Below are positions 9,205-22,000 of a DNA stretch of 61,194 nucleotides, in pieces. How positions within the stretch are numbered: the first letter of the stretch is position 1; each line of letters opens with the position of its first letter. Below the pieces are notes generated by a model that did not search any database, had not been told where the DNA came from, and saw only the letters and a program-made list of their open reading frames with translations. Position numbers and translations under genes: made by a program. This DNA is from Paraglomus occultum (Eukaryota > Glomeromycota > Glomeromycetes > Paraglomerales > Paraglomeraceae). The stretch lies in NCBI GenBank assembly GCA_910592205.1, contig CAJVPJ010000039.1, positions 1 to 61,194 of the forward strand, written 5' to 3'.

Positions 9205-12188
9205 GCAACAACAACAACAGCAGCAGCAACAGCAACAGCAGCAGCAGCAACAGCAGCAACAGCAACAACAACAGCAACAGCAGCAGCAGCAACAACAGCA
9301 GCAGCAGCAAGTCCAAACACCACAAGTACAGCCACAAGCTGGACAACAAGCACAAGTGCAGTCACAACAAGCCCAACAACAAGCACAGCAACAGCAAGTG
9401 CAGCAACAACAGCCGCAACAGCAAGTGCAAACACCACAACAAGCACAGCAGCAAGTACCAGCAGGACTGCAACAAGCTCAAGTCCAAGTACAAGGACAAG
9501 CTCAAGTGCAACAGGGTCACTTGCAACACCAACAATTCCATAGATCATTACCAAACGGTGCACTGATCGTTACAGAGGGAGCAGCGAATGGAGAATTATC
9601 AGCGCATGATAATAGGACGTTTATGTTTCAACAAGCGACGCAACTTCGGCAGCAGCCACAACGGCTATTAATGTAAGTCTGATACGAAAACAGTTTTAAT
9701 TGAATTTGGATGTTGATGGAATGTGGGGGGGGAAAAGACCTTTAGACGGTTTATACATGTTATTTTATAAGCCATGATTCCTGCTGTTGTCATCATCATC
9801 ATCATCATCACCATCGTCATCATCGTCGTCGTCGTAGTTATGATTACGCTTATAGTACGGTCGCTATACTCGCTTTCATCTTCAATACTAAGTATGTGTT
9901 TCAATTTTTCTCATCTTAGGCCTGGTTACGGAAATAACCAGTTCATAAGTCCATCTCCCATAAGTCAAACCATGCTTCGCATTCCATCTCAAGCAAGCCA
10001 AGCTATGTTGCGACAATCATCACCTCAAACACAGCAAATACAAATCCCTCAAGTACCGAACGCGGCGACTAAACGGCCGGACGCGCAAGCTGCTGGATCG
10101 CCAGCTATGGGTTCGGCTACTTCTCCAAGTAAGAGATAGTGAATTAAAGGGGTTTAATTTCAATTGAATTGGAACATTCATTCAGTCATAACGCGTCAAT
10201 TGTTGAATTATGCCTTAATAAGGGAAACATCATATATATTATTGTCAATGTCTTATAACGTTTTTTTTGTCTTAAAGGAACACCTCGACCGCAACCTCAA
10301 ACCCAAATTCAACAAATAGGCACATCACTTTTGGTAGGTTGGCTTATGACTCGTTGCTTGTTATGCAATTGTTTGTTCTTGGGCTACTTCTCAGGCTTCT
10401 CACGAGCAATTTATATTTTCTTCAATCTCTGAATGCAGCAGCAACACCAACAGGCAACATTACAAACGCAGCAAGTAGCACAAATGGCGCAAGTACGGGC
10501 ACAACAAGCAGTTAAAACGCAAATGATGAATCAACGACGCATTTTGGGTCAAACAAAAATTCCATCACAACTAATTGGACATAATGCACACGATGTTATG
10601 TCTGAACAGGTCGAGGCGTACAAGAACGCAATACAACAACAGCAAATGTATATGAGACCTTACGTTATTGCGAACGGACCGCCTTACAACCTTGGTGGAG
10701 TGAGACCGGTGAGTATTTGCTAGTAAATATAGTATAGGTGAAGTAGATAAAAAGATGCATGGTGTGTTTGGGGCGTTGGTGGTTGGGTAAAGTAGGGTGT
10801 AGTTAGTTTAGCAAGGAATCAAGATAGGCACGTATCTGTAAAGGAGGTCCTGAAGGAAGAACGAATGGAAAGGAGATGGTTGAAGAGCGCAAATTATTGT
10901 TTATACCAAAGAGCATTTACAATAATTTTCAATCTGCTGGCAAAGCATGTCAAGAACGATGAACCTTCAGACTGATCTCTTCGTCATTCATTCTATCCTT
11001 TATTCTCTATCCATACCTCTTTCCTCTTTCCTCTATCCACAACTCTTTCCTCGCTTCCTCTTTCCTCCACCTTCCCTCAACTTGCCTATATTGGTATATA
11101 GCAACAGCGCCCAACCCAAGTTACCGCAAGCGATAGTTTATTAATTCCCACTGGTAACATGGCGGCGCCGAGGGTGCTCTATGCTCAACCGCAGCAACAA
11201 GGTGTGCCACAAGTACCGTCTATGGCTGCGCAGCCAAATCAGACAAATGCTGTTCAGGGAAATAAGGTGAAGCCGGACAGTAAGAAGCCTGTGAATCAGG
11301 TATGGGCGTTGTGAGGGGATTTTAAGCGGAAAGAGCAATGAATGTCGAGGGTTACGACAAGAGTGAAAATATTCGAGAGGTATAAGAGGGAAAGTGGAAC
11401 TGAGGGTAAGAAGACGAGTAAGGATAGAGGTTGATTCGATATTAAAATAAATCAGCGGGTATAAGAGAGAAAGAAACGGAGAAATTGCATATCCTTTCTC
11501 GTACTCGGTCACATTTTTCTTTTCATTTGATAATCATCGAGATATTCCAATTTTCAATAATCCAGTGTACTAAATTTGAACGTAATTTCCTTCATTTTCT
11601 TTCCTCCCCTCCCTATTCTACCTGCCCTTAATCTATTCATACGCAAGGCTCAGACTGCAAATAAACCCACAAACTTTGTGCAAAACGCCAATGCGAATGA
11701 TGCCGCTCAACAGCCAAACATAGTTAATGGGGACGTTGTTGCAAACCAAGCACCACAGCAATCTCAGCAAGCGCAAGTGCCGACACAAGGTCAGGCGCAA
11801 CCAAACCTTACCCCCGGTTATGCGGATGTAAGTTTAAAGGATTGGGGAAGAGAGAGATGGGGGATGTGATTTTGATTATCAAGACAGAGAGTACGTGTGG
11901 TGTAGGTGTGGTGTACGTGTGGTTACGTGTAGTGTACGTGTAGTGTAGGTGTGGTGTACGTGTGGTGTAGGTGTAGTGTACGTGTAGTGTACGTGCGTGT
12001 GGTTGAGGGATTTCTTATGTGATTGGGTGTGCATAGCCGTTACAAATCAATCCTCTAAAATCTAAACTTGTCCATTCCAGTTGGAGATTTACGTAGACGA
12101 TAGTAATATGCAATGGGAGACAGCAGATGGGGTTGAGCAAGACTTCTCCGAGTTTATATCGTACGATGAAGATGGAGTCGGTGAATAA
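8249..12188 (+). CDS. LisH-domain Q-rich transcriptional regulator (Flo8/SSDP-like)
   Basis: Eight exons: 8249-8656, 8948-9672, 9920-10128, 10278-10333, 10439-10708, 11102-11299, 11648-11827 and 12081-12188. All phases agree, giving about 717 aa. Residues 32-100 form a LisH/LUFS-type region (MIYFYIYDTLKQNNIIDSAR, then PQSFLYEWFTMLWEEL), as in yeast Flo8, Aspergillus SomA and animal SSBP/SSDP. LisH mediates dimerisation. Flo8-like proteins are nuclear activators of adhesion and morphogenesis. The rest is low complexity: exon 2 is Gln-rich with a run of 57 Gln, later exons are Q/P/A-rich, and the C-terminus is acidic (IYVDDSNMQWETADG...). Exon 7 could instead start at 11654, losing two residues. 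The role in filamentation is inferred from the family. Confidence 0.8.
9140..9310 (+). repeat. Polyglutamine-encoding CAG/CAA tract
   Basis: 57 consecutive glutamine codons in exon 2 of the LisH gene. CAG and CAA are mixed without long pure runs, which usually lowers slippage. Flanking segments repeat Q-Q-A and Q-V-Q units. Confidence 0.95.
9791..9835 (+). repeat. (CAT/CGT)n trinucleotide repeat in intron 2
   Basis: Imperfect triplet repeat, first CAT then CGT units, inside the intron between exons 2 and 3 of the LisH gene. It opens long spurious frames on both strands. Confidence 0.85.
11888..12003 (+). repeat. GT-rich minisatellite in intron 7
   Basis: About a dozen copies of a decamer-like unit alternating gtgtagtgtac and gtgtggtgtag, ending in gtgcgtgtgg. 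It fills the 5' half of the last intron of the LisH gene. A splice acceptor (ccattccag) follows at 12080, so the repeat is removed from the mRNA. Confidence 0.9.
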
Positions 12189-13131
12189 GAGATGTTGTTC
12201 GATAACCTGAATACACGAGTGGATGGATACCCATCTTCCAACCGGACCATCCGTCCTTGCCACCCGAACGATTTTGTGTTCCGTGAGGTTTCATTTGTGA
12301 TTAACTTGTTGGTTCGGGAGCTGTTATGAGAATACCGAACAGATTGGTTGGAGTAGCCCGTCAGTCAATATTGTTTTTTGGTGTTGAGTTAAAAGATTGT
12401 TTGTTTTCTCTATTCTTTTGTTGGTTCGAGTTAGTGTTTTTATCTCTTTTAAAGTTGGCAGATCTATATTACTATACTGTATATATTATATTTATATTCT
12501 TTAAATATTACTAGTAGAACTTGTCGCTTGCGTTTTTTGATTCAATTCGGTGTTGCATTCAAAGAGAAGCAAAATAAAGCAAAAAATAATGTAAAGTAAT
12601 GATCAAGGTGAATGGAAAATGTGATTGTAATAACCAAAGGATATAAAAACATTATGCACAGAATTCTCAGGTATATGAAGAGCTAGCTATTCTTGTACAT
12701 CATGACAAACCTGTATAAGATCGATTGGGCAATGTCGATGAAAAACCCCGATCCAAGTGACACGAAAAAAATTCCATGACCGCTGTTATTACCGCTGCTG
12801 TCACCATATGACGTTTAAAGGTACATACTCAGCGACTCCAGTCGGCTTTTAATCTTATCTCTTGTATGCTCATGACATATATTGTGCTCACGATATATAA
12901 TAAAGTGCTCTTTTCTTACTCCTGCCGTTTACCTCTTGCCCATGTTTGATTGTTTCGGATGATTAATACGTGTCATTATTATTAATAAACATACACATAT
13001 GTTACACAGACGAGGAAAATGTTACGTACGTATATTTAGGGCCGAAATCACGTCCTCTCACACTATCCTCAAATAGTCTGTCAGTACCATTTAATCAACA
13101 TTCTTATCAATAACGTTTTTTTGCCGCAAAC
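12189..13131. other. 3' flank of LisH gene and 5' flank of STYX-like gene
   Basis: No gene seen. The left part is probably 3'-UTR; aataaag-type signals occur near 12572 and 12900. The right part carries the leader of the phosphatase gene. Confidence 0.4.
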
Positions 13132-14393
13132 ATGGACGACATGATGGTCGACTCGCAACCGCCCACGAGGAATACAAGCACCACGCAAAGCTTTCAGGCG
13201 CTTGTCAACAACAACCAGGTTGTACTCGACTGGAAGTACGTAAAAATACAGACTTGATTGGGGGAAGAGGCGAAGGGGAGAGGGGGATTTTTGGTAGTTT
13301 GCGAGAAGAAAAGAAACACAAGTGTTTAAAATAGGCAGGACTGCGTTCATGTTGTGTCTCGTTTGGGTGTGTCGTGGTTTATATTCATCTAGATTACTAA
13401 CATGACGAGGGCAACAAAGAAATGAGGCGTAGTTTTGAAGTATCAATGTCTATGTTCCGTCTCGTCTTTTTACAAAACATGGTTTTAAATCACAGACAGA
13501 AAGAAAGCCGTTGTTCCTTTTTCCCTTACCTTACCCATTTCTCTCTCTCCCCTCTCTCTTCCCCCACTTCCCTTATTTTTGCCGCAGATACGAAATGCGC
13601 CGCCAAATGCAAGAAATCCTTCCGGGTTTATTTCTCGGACCTTACTCTTACTCCAAGGAATTTAATCAACTCAAAGCCAATGGCATCACGCATATTGTTT
13701 CCATACGAGACGCATCCGAAAAAAGGATCATACGCCCTCGATTTCCCGAACACTTTTTATATTTCGAGATTGAAGTTTCGGATTCTCCAAACGAGCGACT
13801 GATCCCGCATTTTCCGGCAGCCAAACAGTTTATCGACGAGGCATTGAATAGTGGCGGGAGAGTTTTTGTGCATTGTAACGGGGGAATCAGTAGAAGTCCT
13901 GCGTTTGTTGTGGCATATGTCATGGAGACGGCGAAAATGGATTATCAATGCGCATATACGTTTGTGCAGAATAGGAGATTTTGCATGAATCCAAATGAAG
14001 GGTTTAAGGTTCAGTTAAAGGTGAGCGTTATGCCTTGTTGAAGGAAACGGGGGGGAGGAAGCAAAGGACGGGGGTAGGGTGGAAATGAGACGGAGGTTTA
14101 TTAAATACTAATGCCGGAAGTTGATTCAACACAGGAATACGAACCCATCTACTCTGCGAGGGATCAACAAGGCTGTAGAGAACCAGAGCACAACCGTCCG
14201 GCAAGAAGGCGGCCTGCACCTGATGATGACAGGTAGAGAGAGGGAGCTTGTTTTATCTGCGTCATGTACAGTCTGTCAGTTTATTACGTTGTTATTTCAC
14301 ACGTTTCTTTGCCAAACATTTTTTAGTAACGAGTTCGAACAGGCGAGGCGAGCACCAGCATTTCATGAAGAAGAGGCTTCATTTCAAATGTAA
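13132..14393 (+). CDS. STYX-like dual-specificity phosphatase, catalytic Cys present
   Basis: Exons 13132-13235, 13588-14020, 14135-14232 and 14327-14393 give 233 aa. The order MRRQMQEILPGLFLGPYS at 38-55, then the P-loop and RRFCMNPNEGF, is characteristic of STYX (serine/threonine/tyrosine-interacting protein). Animal STYX is a pseudophosphatase with Gly in place of the active-site Cys. Here the loop reads VHCNGGISRS, so C131 and R137 form an intact C-x5-R motif, and D100 in VSDSPNE sits where the general acid is expected. The protein may therefore be an active phosphatase. The Arg/Glu-rich C-tail has no known motif. A nuclear or cytosolic MAPK-pathway role is inferred from the family. Confidence 0.88.
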
Positions 14394-16208
14394 ACCAAAA
14401 GACACTTTAGGCTCACAGCTTTTCATATTCATTCAGCATCATAATTCCCTTATAAAGTTAGTAATTGTACAAAGATTAATATTCGATAAAATTTTATGAT
14501 TAACCCGAATTTTTATCTCATGGCACGAAATTATATGGAGTATTTAGAAATGGTTATATTGATAAAAGATTACATGTATTCTATCGACAATAATGGGATG
14601 GGGAGAAGGTTTAATGATAGGTCCCTGGAGACGAGTAGAGCTTTTTTACGGTTAGTGGATGGCATTTGTGTAGTGTTTTGGGGTATGTATGTATTCAAAA
14701 GACTCGGATTTTATAGAGTCGTAGGTATGAATAATTAAGTGCTTATTTATATAGGTTCATCAAGTCGTTTAATGACTGTGAGTGTATGGATGAAAAAAGG
14801 CATGAAATGTAACATAAGATATTGAATATATGCTCCCCCATTTTTTAATCCAATGTAACATATTACACTTGTCATAACAAGTAACGTCTTTTTTGATCAA
14901 TTTGTATTTCTAATGAATGAAGCATCTTTTTCAACGCATGCATCACATACAGGCGGATAATTTCCGAGTATTGGATGATTGGGGCCACCTGCATATATGT
15001 GACGTGAAGATTATTCAAAAGTCGTCAGCAACGTACAAAGTTAATGGGCAACACCCAAGAACGAGTGAAAATGTATGCGAGTAGAATCATCCAAACCAAA
15101 AAAGAGCGAGGGACTATGTCATGGAAATATAGTATTTACGTGCGCAATGAATTTACAAACATTGTTGATGTAAAAAAAAGAAACAAATATTTTTTCAGCA
15201 AAAAAAGAAAGCATACTAATACTTTGCTTTCGATGGATAATGAATACCGAATTTTATGTGAGAATACTCCAGAAATTATGGACTAGCCTTCCAACGGTCC
15301 AACTACCATCCGAATATAAAAAAAGCAAAATCTCGATGACTTGATGGCGGGAATAATTTAATGCGTCAGAAGTTGTGCTTTTGTAATAGTAAGTGAAAAC
15401 GGATTTCTGATTAATTATAAATCCGTTAAATCGTTGCAAAATTAAAATATTCACGTGCGAATTCAGAGCGTGCTAATAACTTATGCATTAAACCATAATA
15501 TCGTTACTGTCGCGTCCAGTCATAAATGGTTTATTAATTTTACAGAATAAATAATAATAATATAATTGGTTAGATAATGGTTGCACAAACCGGGAATTAA
15601 AAGTGAACAATGGTGAATTTACCTGAATGGGAGGGATTCCAGGTGGTCTTTACATCTTGAAGACACAATGATTTGATACTAATACAATGAAATAATGTAC
15701 TATGCACAATGGATCTAGTCAGAATACTTGTCCATATGTGAAAGTTGCATAGTAGTAGTACATCTGAAATATGTGGATGGTCCGAAAAGAAAAGGACATT
15801 TAGTGGCTTGCTTAATATAATCACGTTCAGAAAGTACAAAAGTTTCTATATGACATGGTATACTAAGTTTTTAATTAAACAAAATTGAATTTTTGGCAAT
15901 TATAGGTTTTGCTTGAAAAGACCTTTTTCGTAGGATTATAATTGGCGTACATTAACTAACAGAATAAGAAGCGATAGTCCTTAATATAGTATACAATATG
16001 TATTCATTTAACATTTAACTATCGTTCGGGATAGCCTTTTTGTTTCCTACACTACACATAAATTGCTTCTTTCAGACCATTCATTTACTAAAAATTTATG
16101 CTAAAAGACAATTCTAAATAGACAAAAAAAAATATATCTTCTTTGTAAATATGGGCTTAAATATTAGAAGGACCACTTGCTGTCGATGGACCACAAGTGG
16201 TTTGTCTA
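14394..16208. other. Gene-poor spacer with possible relic exon
   Basis: No complete gene. At 14953-15084 (+) a 43-codon frame (ADNFRVLDDWGHLHICDVKI...) follows an acceptor-like catacag and ends in TAG. It could be the last exon of a lost gene. Other frames (14496-14738 +, 15044-15286 +, 15597-15839 -) have no family signature. Confidence 0.35.
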
Positions 16209-16847
16209 TCAAGTCATTATGATCGACTTGCTGTGCTCAAGAGTAAGCTCGAAAAATAAAACTCTTTCAAGGCCTTTAGTGCACTTTGCTATTGCGTTCA
16301 GTCTGTTGGGTATGTGACAATGATGTAGAAAATGATTCAACACGACTGTACTGGCGTGGGAATGTATCAAGATACCGCTAATGTACTCTTGGACGGCACG
16401 AGGGACAGACTTGTCGCATAATATTTTATCCAAATCTTTTCGGCAAGCAGCGACCTCGTGTCCTATTTCGGTGTCGAACACATCATGAAGAAATTCCATT
16501 CCTGATGCCTCGGTCGTCTTAAAAAAGTCATGGTAGTCGTTAGAAGTTTTAAAATTCCGTCTTCCAATAGAACTGGAATAGATATGATTGTACACTGATG
16601 AACTTGCAATTATGATGTCATGTGGGTATAACACGTGATTCACCATTGTAGACAACAAAAGACCACAACTTCCCCCTACGAAAGATTGCGTCGTCTTTCG
16701 TCGATAGAATTGCGGTACCCAATTTAGCCGTAGGCGCTTTAGTTTATACGACCAGTTACTTAAGTCTATCCCTTTGATGACCAAACACCTGAACATAAAC
16801 TTGAATACATTGGATACAATCACACAAGATATAATGACGTAACTCAT
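16209..16847 (-). CDS. Hypothetical 212-aa protein, single exon
   Basis: An uninterrupted 212-codon frame starting at ATG 16847 in strongly AT-rich DNA, long for this region by chance. It starts with a hydrophobic segment (MSYVIISCVIVSNVFKFMF) that could be a signal anchor. A basic patch and a His-rich C-terminal part (LIHSHASTVVLNHFLHHCH) follow. I do not recognise a family. The frame has no introns, unlike every conserved gene here, so it may be a lineage-specific gene, a retro-copy or chance. No neighbour suggests a job. Confidence 0.4.
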   Translation of the reverse strand: MSYVIISCVIVSNVFKFMFRCLVIKGIDLSNWSYKLKRLRLNWVPQFYRRKTTQSFVGGSCGLLLSTMVNHVLYPHDIIIASSSVYNHIYSSSIGRRNFKTSNDYHDFFKTTEASGMEFLHDVFDTEIGHEVAACRKDLDKILCDKSVPRAVQEYISGILIHSHASTVVLNHFLHHCHIPNRLNAIAKCTKGLERVLFFELTLEHSKSIIMT

Positions 16848-19014
16848 GTGGTTATAACTCTTGGCGAAGGGGCGCAGTACTATAATACAAGAACTGATGA
16901 TATTTTGAATGGAAAACAGAAATTTGCAATCATCGGCTTATCCATTATAACGATTGATTGTATTTGCATAGAATTATGAAATTGGAATTAATCGAGCTAC
17001 TAATAAACACCCACCAACCGATTTCAACGTACAGTATAATAACTTTAATACCAATGGTCATAACAACAATCTTATAAACTAACGTAATTTACAGTTCGCG
17101 TGACATGTCGAAAGTTGAGGGGTCTCTTACAAATGGTCATTATGACGTCATTAATAGATAAAGCAATTTTTTGTTCTATCAGCAAAAATGGGAGATGCGG
17201 CCAGACAAGTAAGAGGAACAACCCAAATTAAATGAAATCTATTATGTTTATCTTGTTTCTTTGTTGCTCGCCTTTTACCTTTTCCTTTTTAAGTTCCTTA
17301 TCATTTCTAGGCACAACGCCATACTATTTATAGATTTTGCCATCTTGTAAGTTGACGTCTCGTGTAACATGAATCTCACATCGAAAGTGAAACATTGCAC
17401 TACAGAATTAATGGTTACTAAACAGCTGGTTCGACGTTTTAGATCCTCTCATTAAATTATCCGTTTTCGCTAACACAACATATTGGTGTTGCATGTTAGA
17501 TTTAATGATTCGCGTTTTCTAAATTAATTGCCTGCATTATGGCCAATGATGGGTGAAACGACGAGCGAACGTTTTGAGGCAGGAATAATGAAAACATTAC
17601 GCTTTATGAGTGATGATGACTAACTTTTTGCAAATGATTGCGTCCGAGGCAAGGGTGTATATAGCATATACGAATACGGGCGTTATACTATCAGATGTAT
17701 CGTATGACTGATAAGCGTACAAAAGAATATCAAACACACAAGTCTTGCTCAAGAACGCATCCTCCATGTCAAACAGGATTTAAAACCTGGGGTCATGACC
17801 GTGCCATTTAACCATATTTTCAAACCATATTTTTAAAATCGATTATCGCCCGAGTTCTAATTTTGGATCATCCACCAATTAGCAAGAACTCGTTAAAGTC
17901 TTGGCAGCTCCAGAGTGTAAATTATATCAGTTTAGAACTAACATTCTAATTTCTGATTGACAGCGTTCTTGACTATCAACGAGTCCACGAGCGGTTTTGA
18001 CCAAAATAACATTATGCCACGCATATATATATTTATATCCTCGTAAAAGAATCTTGTTACAAATAATAATGAAAATTACAGGTTACATAATTTATATTTA
18101 TTGGATAAATCGTATATGATTGGTCACATAAATATACATGTGTCTTGGGGCCAGCATGCGATACTGTTTAGTATGGCGATTAATAAAGACTATAGCCCTT
18201 CGGAGACGCTTACTATATCGAGCATGGGTTCCTGACCCGTTGATGTGGGAATAGCTGACATAGAAACAAACTAGAAGAGATAGAGTAATATTAGCTACCC
18301 ATAAAGTTATAAAGCAAATGTATATATAGAACTAGACAATCAACTGTTTGTTTTTAGTTGTCGCACAATTCCATTATTTTCAAAGCGAGGGAATGAGAAT
18401 CACCAGACTTTATGACCGTTTCTCAATTAATGTGTGAGAGAATCACTTATTTGTGCATTCTGTACACAGCCTACATGTATATATACCTCGGTATTCGCTT
18501 CTGTTTCTTTCTTAATTTAGTTGCTGTAATTTGATTGATTAATACTCTGCTTTTTTTTATACTATTTATAATCGTTCCCTCTACTGACCCATACTTCATT
18601 TGCACTTATCCCACATTATACACATCCACAAATAGAGTCTGTCTGCAACCATCATTGGTCAAAGTGTATTTTTAGTACCAGAATTTTTCTACAACTCAAT
18701 TATCCCCCTCATATATCCCTTATTGTAACCCCCACTACTTATACAGTAACACATCCCCTGCTCCATCTTTTCCTCCGCTTGTCTTTCTGCTCTCTTTAAA
18801 CTTTTCCAGTCTTTCTTTGGCGACTGTTTTTCGTGTTGCTGACGAGCAGACAACATATAATCTTTAATAAATGCTTTGCTTACAGGATTATATTTACTAT
18901 AATAATATAACATACAACTGAATACTCAGCGAATACACTGAGAATTTAGTAAAAATAAAATAAAACTACCTAGACCAATACTAATATTATACATCACAAA
19001 ACTCTATATCAAAA
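16848..19014. other. Spacer upstream of chitin synthase
   Basis: No credible gene of normal size. A possible 28-codon spliced micro-ORF lies at 17188-17208, 17311-17346 and 17426-17455 (+), beginning MGDAARQ and using good splice signals, but it has no known match. The minus frame at 18689-18913 overlaps the chitin synthase 5' region and looks incidental. The last 100 bases are A/T-rich leader to the ATG at 19015. Confidence 0.35.
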
Positions 19015-22000
19015 ATGCCAAAGAAAAAGTCTCGCACCACAAATCGTCCAGCCTCGGGAATCCCAACCGACGATAGAGTTGACCTCACTCAACTGCTTGC
19101 TTCTGCAAATTCGAGCACTTCAGATGAAGAAGTCGTTCAGCTTTTAGGTGCCAGGCATAGAGCCGATTGCCCTTATACGCGTATCAGTGCTTCGTGCTTG
19201 GTTACTGTTAATCCTTACAAGCCATTAGAATGTATGAACGACGTTAACGCAAAGGAATACGCTGAACAATGGTACAAGGACACGAGTGGCAACAAGACTA
19301 ATCTTCAACCTCACATTTATGAATTGGCCGCGAGAATATACTTGCACATGAGGAGATCCGCCGAAGACCAGAGTGTCATTTTCAGGTATGAATTAAGCAA
19401 TAATAGTAAGACCAATTGGCAATTAATACAACGGGCTTGCCCACAGAATTGAACTAAAACTTATACTCTACCCAATTTTAACCCCAGCGGAATCACGGGA
19501 TCAGGAAAAACAGCGAGTCACAATCATCTCATCCAGCAACTTCTTCTTCTCTCCACACACACAAAGAAAGAATCAAAAATATCCAATCAAATAGAAAATG
19601 CACAGATAATTCTCGAAGCGTTCGGCAATGCAAAAACAGTGCAAAACAATAACGCATCACGTTATGGAAAATATACAGAGCTGCAATTCAACGAACGAGG
19701 CCGTATCATTGGAACAAAGTTTCTAACATACGGATTCGATAAACCACGCGTCACATCTGTCCCACAAGACGAAAGAACTTATCATGTGTTCTACTATTTA
19801 CTGGCCGGAGCTACAAGCGAAGAGAAATCTCAACTGCGTTTACAAGATCCATCTTCTTATCATTATCTGTCTCAATCGAAATGCTATAAAATCGGTGATG
19901 TCAACGACTCTATCAAGATGGACGAGCTCCGTGATGCATTAAGAACGTTAAAGTTCAAACCTAGAACAATAAGCCGAATTTGGCAATTACTCACCGGTAT
20001 ATTATTATTAGGCAACGTTGAATTCGTCGACCCCGGAAAGAATGCAAAAGACGAAGCCGCGGCTATAAAAAACCACCATGTTTTAGAGTCGGCTGCTGGA
20101 CTCTTGGGAGTGCCGCCTGCCAAGTTGCAGTCAACGCTGACGTATAGGGCAAAATTCATCAGGAAAGAACTGTGTACTGTATTCCTGAATGCCGAGGCAG
20201 CCGCCGAACAGAGAGACGGACTCGCCAGAGTCCTGTATTCGATCTTGTTTACGTGGATAGTAGAGCATATCAATTCCAAGTTGATCCAGTCGGACGAACC
20301 ACCAAACTTTATCGGACTGTTGGATCAGCCGGGATACCAAAACTTTGCAAGCAATGGGTTCGAACAATTTACTGCCAACTTTGCCACAGAAGAAATCGAG
20401 AACTTCGTAGTAAAGAACATTTTTGATGATTTATACGGAGAAAATGCTGAACTAAAAAATGATGGCGTCTCGGTAAGAAGAATAATGACTATGGACAATA
20501 AGGAATGTGTAAAACTACTTAGGGGAGATCCTCCCAAGTCGTCAAAGAAACCAGGTGGTCTAATAGGCATTTTGGATCAAGAATGCGCCAAAGTCCAGAG
20601 TGGCAAGGAAACAGTCACTGACAGCCAATTACTTGCCGCTTTTCAAAAGACATACTCTTCCCACCCATCATACGTAGCTAAACCATCCACATCCAAGTTT
20701 TCGTCTAAAGCAGGCGCGTTCGGAATTAGTCACTTTACAGGACAAGTAACATACTCTGTCGACCAATTTATGGATAAGAATCTTGACACCTTATCGCCCG
20801 ATTTTGTTAACTTATTCAGAGATACAACTAACCCATTTATCAACAAACTGTTCTCTGGGCCAGCACTATCTATCGAAAATCACCCTCGATCGGACAAAAC
20901 GGTCGTCATGGCTCAACTACAAACCAAACCAATGAGATCTCCGAGCATGAAGAAGCCAAAGAAAAAGGTAGAAAGCGAATCGGAAAAGGTAGACGACGGC
21001 AGCTCGAAACGACAATCTGGTGTCAGCACAGTTACTACACAACTATATCAAACACTGAACCAACTTCTAGAGACGTTTGCTGAAACTCGTCTGTGGAATG
21101 TTTTCCAAATCCGCCCCAATGATTCACAAGAACCCGATAACTATGACGCAAAAAAAGTCAAAGCCCAAGTCAGAAGCTTTTTAATTCCCGATATCACCGC
21201 TCGTTTAAAGACATCGTATACTGCTCATTATACGTTTGAGGACTTTTTGGCACGTTATGAGTCTATCTTGGCACCTTTGAACCTGGAACCATCGCGTAGC
21301 GATGCTCAGAAAGTCGAGACGTTTGCTACAATATCCGGATGGGACCAGTCATCCATCGCGTTGGGTAGGTCAATGGTGTTTTTGTCAGATTCTGTGTGGA
21401 AAGAACTCGAGGATAGTCTTCGTGCCTCTGAGAAGGAAGAAAGAGCAAAAGCCAAGGCACTCAGGGACGACGATAGTCAGGCTAGCGGGTTTGATGGAGA
21501 CGAGAGATATTTACGAAGCGTACCGAAAGGTGGCTCGCGATCTCGACTGTTACCCAAATTTGCTGGAGCTGATTATCTGGATGATCAAGGGAGCCATGTT
21601 GGTAGCGAAGACGAGTATAATTCGAGGAGCGGGGGAACGGGAACACAATATGGTGGCGATGAAGATGAAGGGAGTTTATGGGGAGTTGGGTGAGTGGCCT
21701 TCTTTTTGGAAAGTTCCCGGCATATTCGCTGTCGGTCATTGGGTTGTTTTACTTAATTGTGTAACGTTGATGCATGTCTAATGTTTCGAAAACCGTACAT
21801 CAACAGTTATACCCACGATATAGGTAAAGCAGATGAAAAGGCGGTAGAAACCCACGAAGAAATCGAAGAGCTCCCCGTCACCCGTATACGCATTTGGTGG
21901 GTCCGCTTTGTCTGGCTTATGACTTGGTGGATTCCAAGCTTTATGCTCACGTATATTGGCAAAATGAAGCGACCTGACATTCGGATGGCTTGGCGCGAGA

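Noticed and set aside
8922-9563. Long minus-strand frame rich in Ala/Val and Leu opposite the LisH gene
   Set aside because: A shadow of the CAG/CAA repeat; the plus-strand frame has splice signals and a conserved domain.
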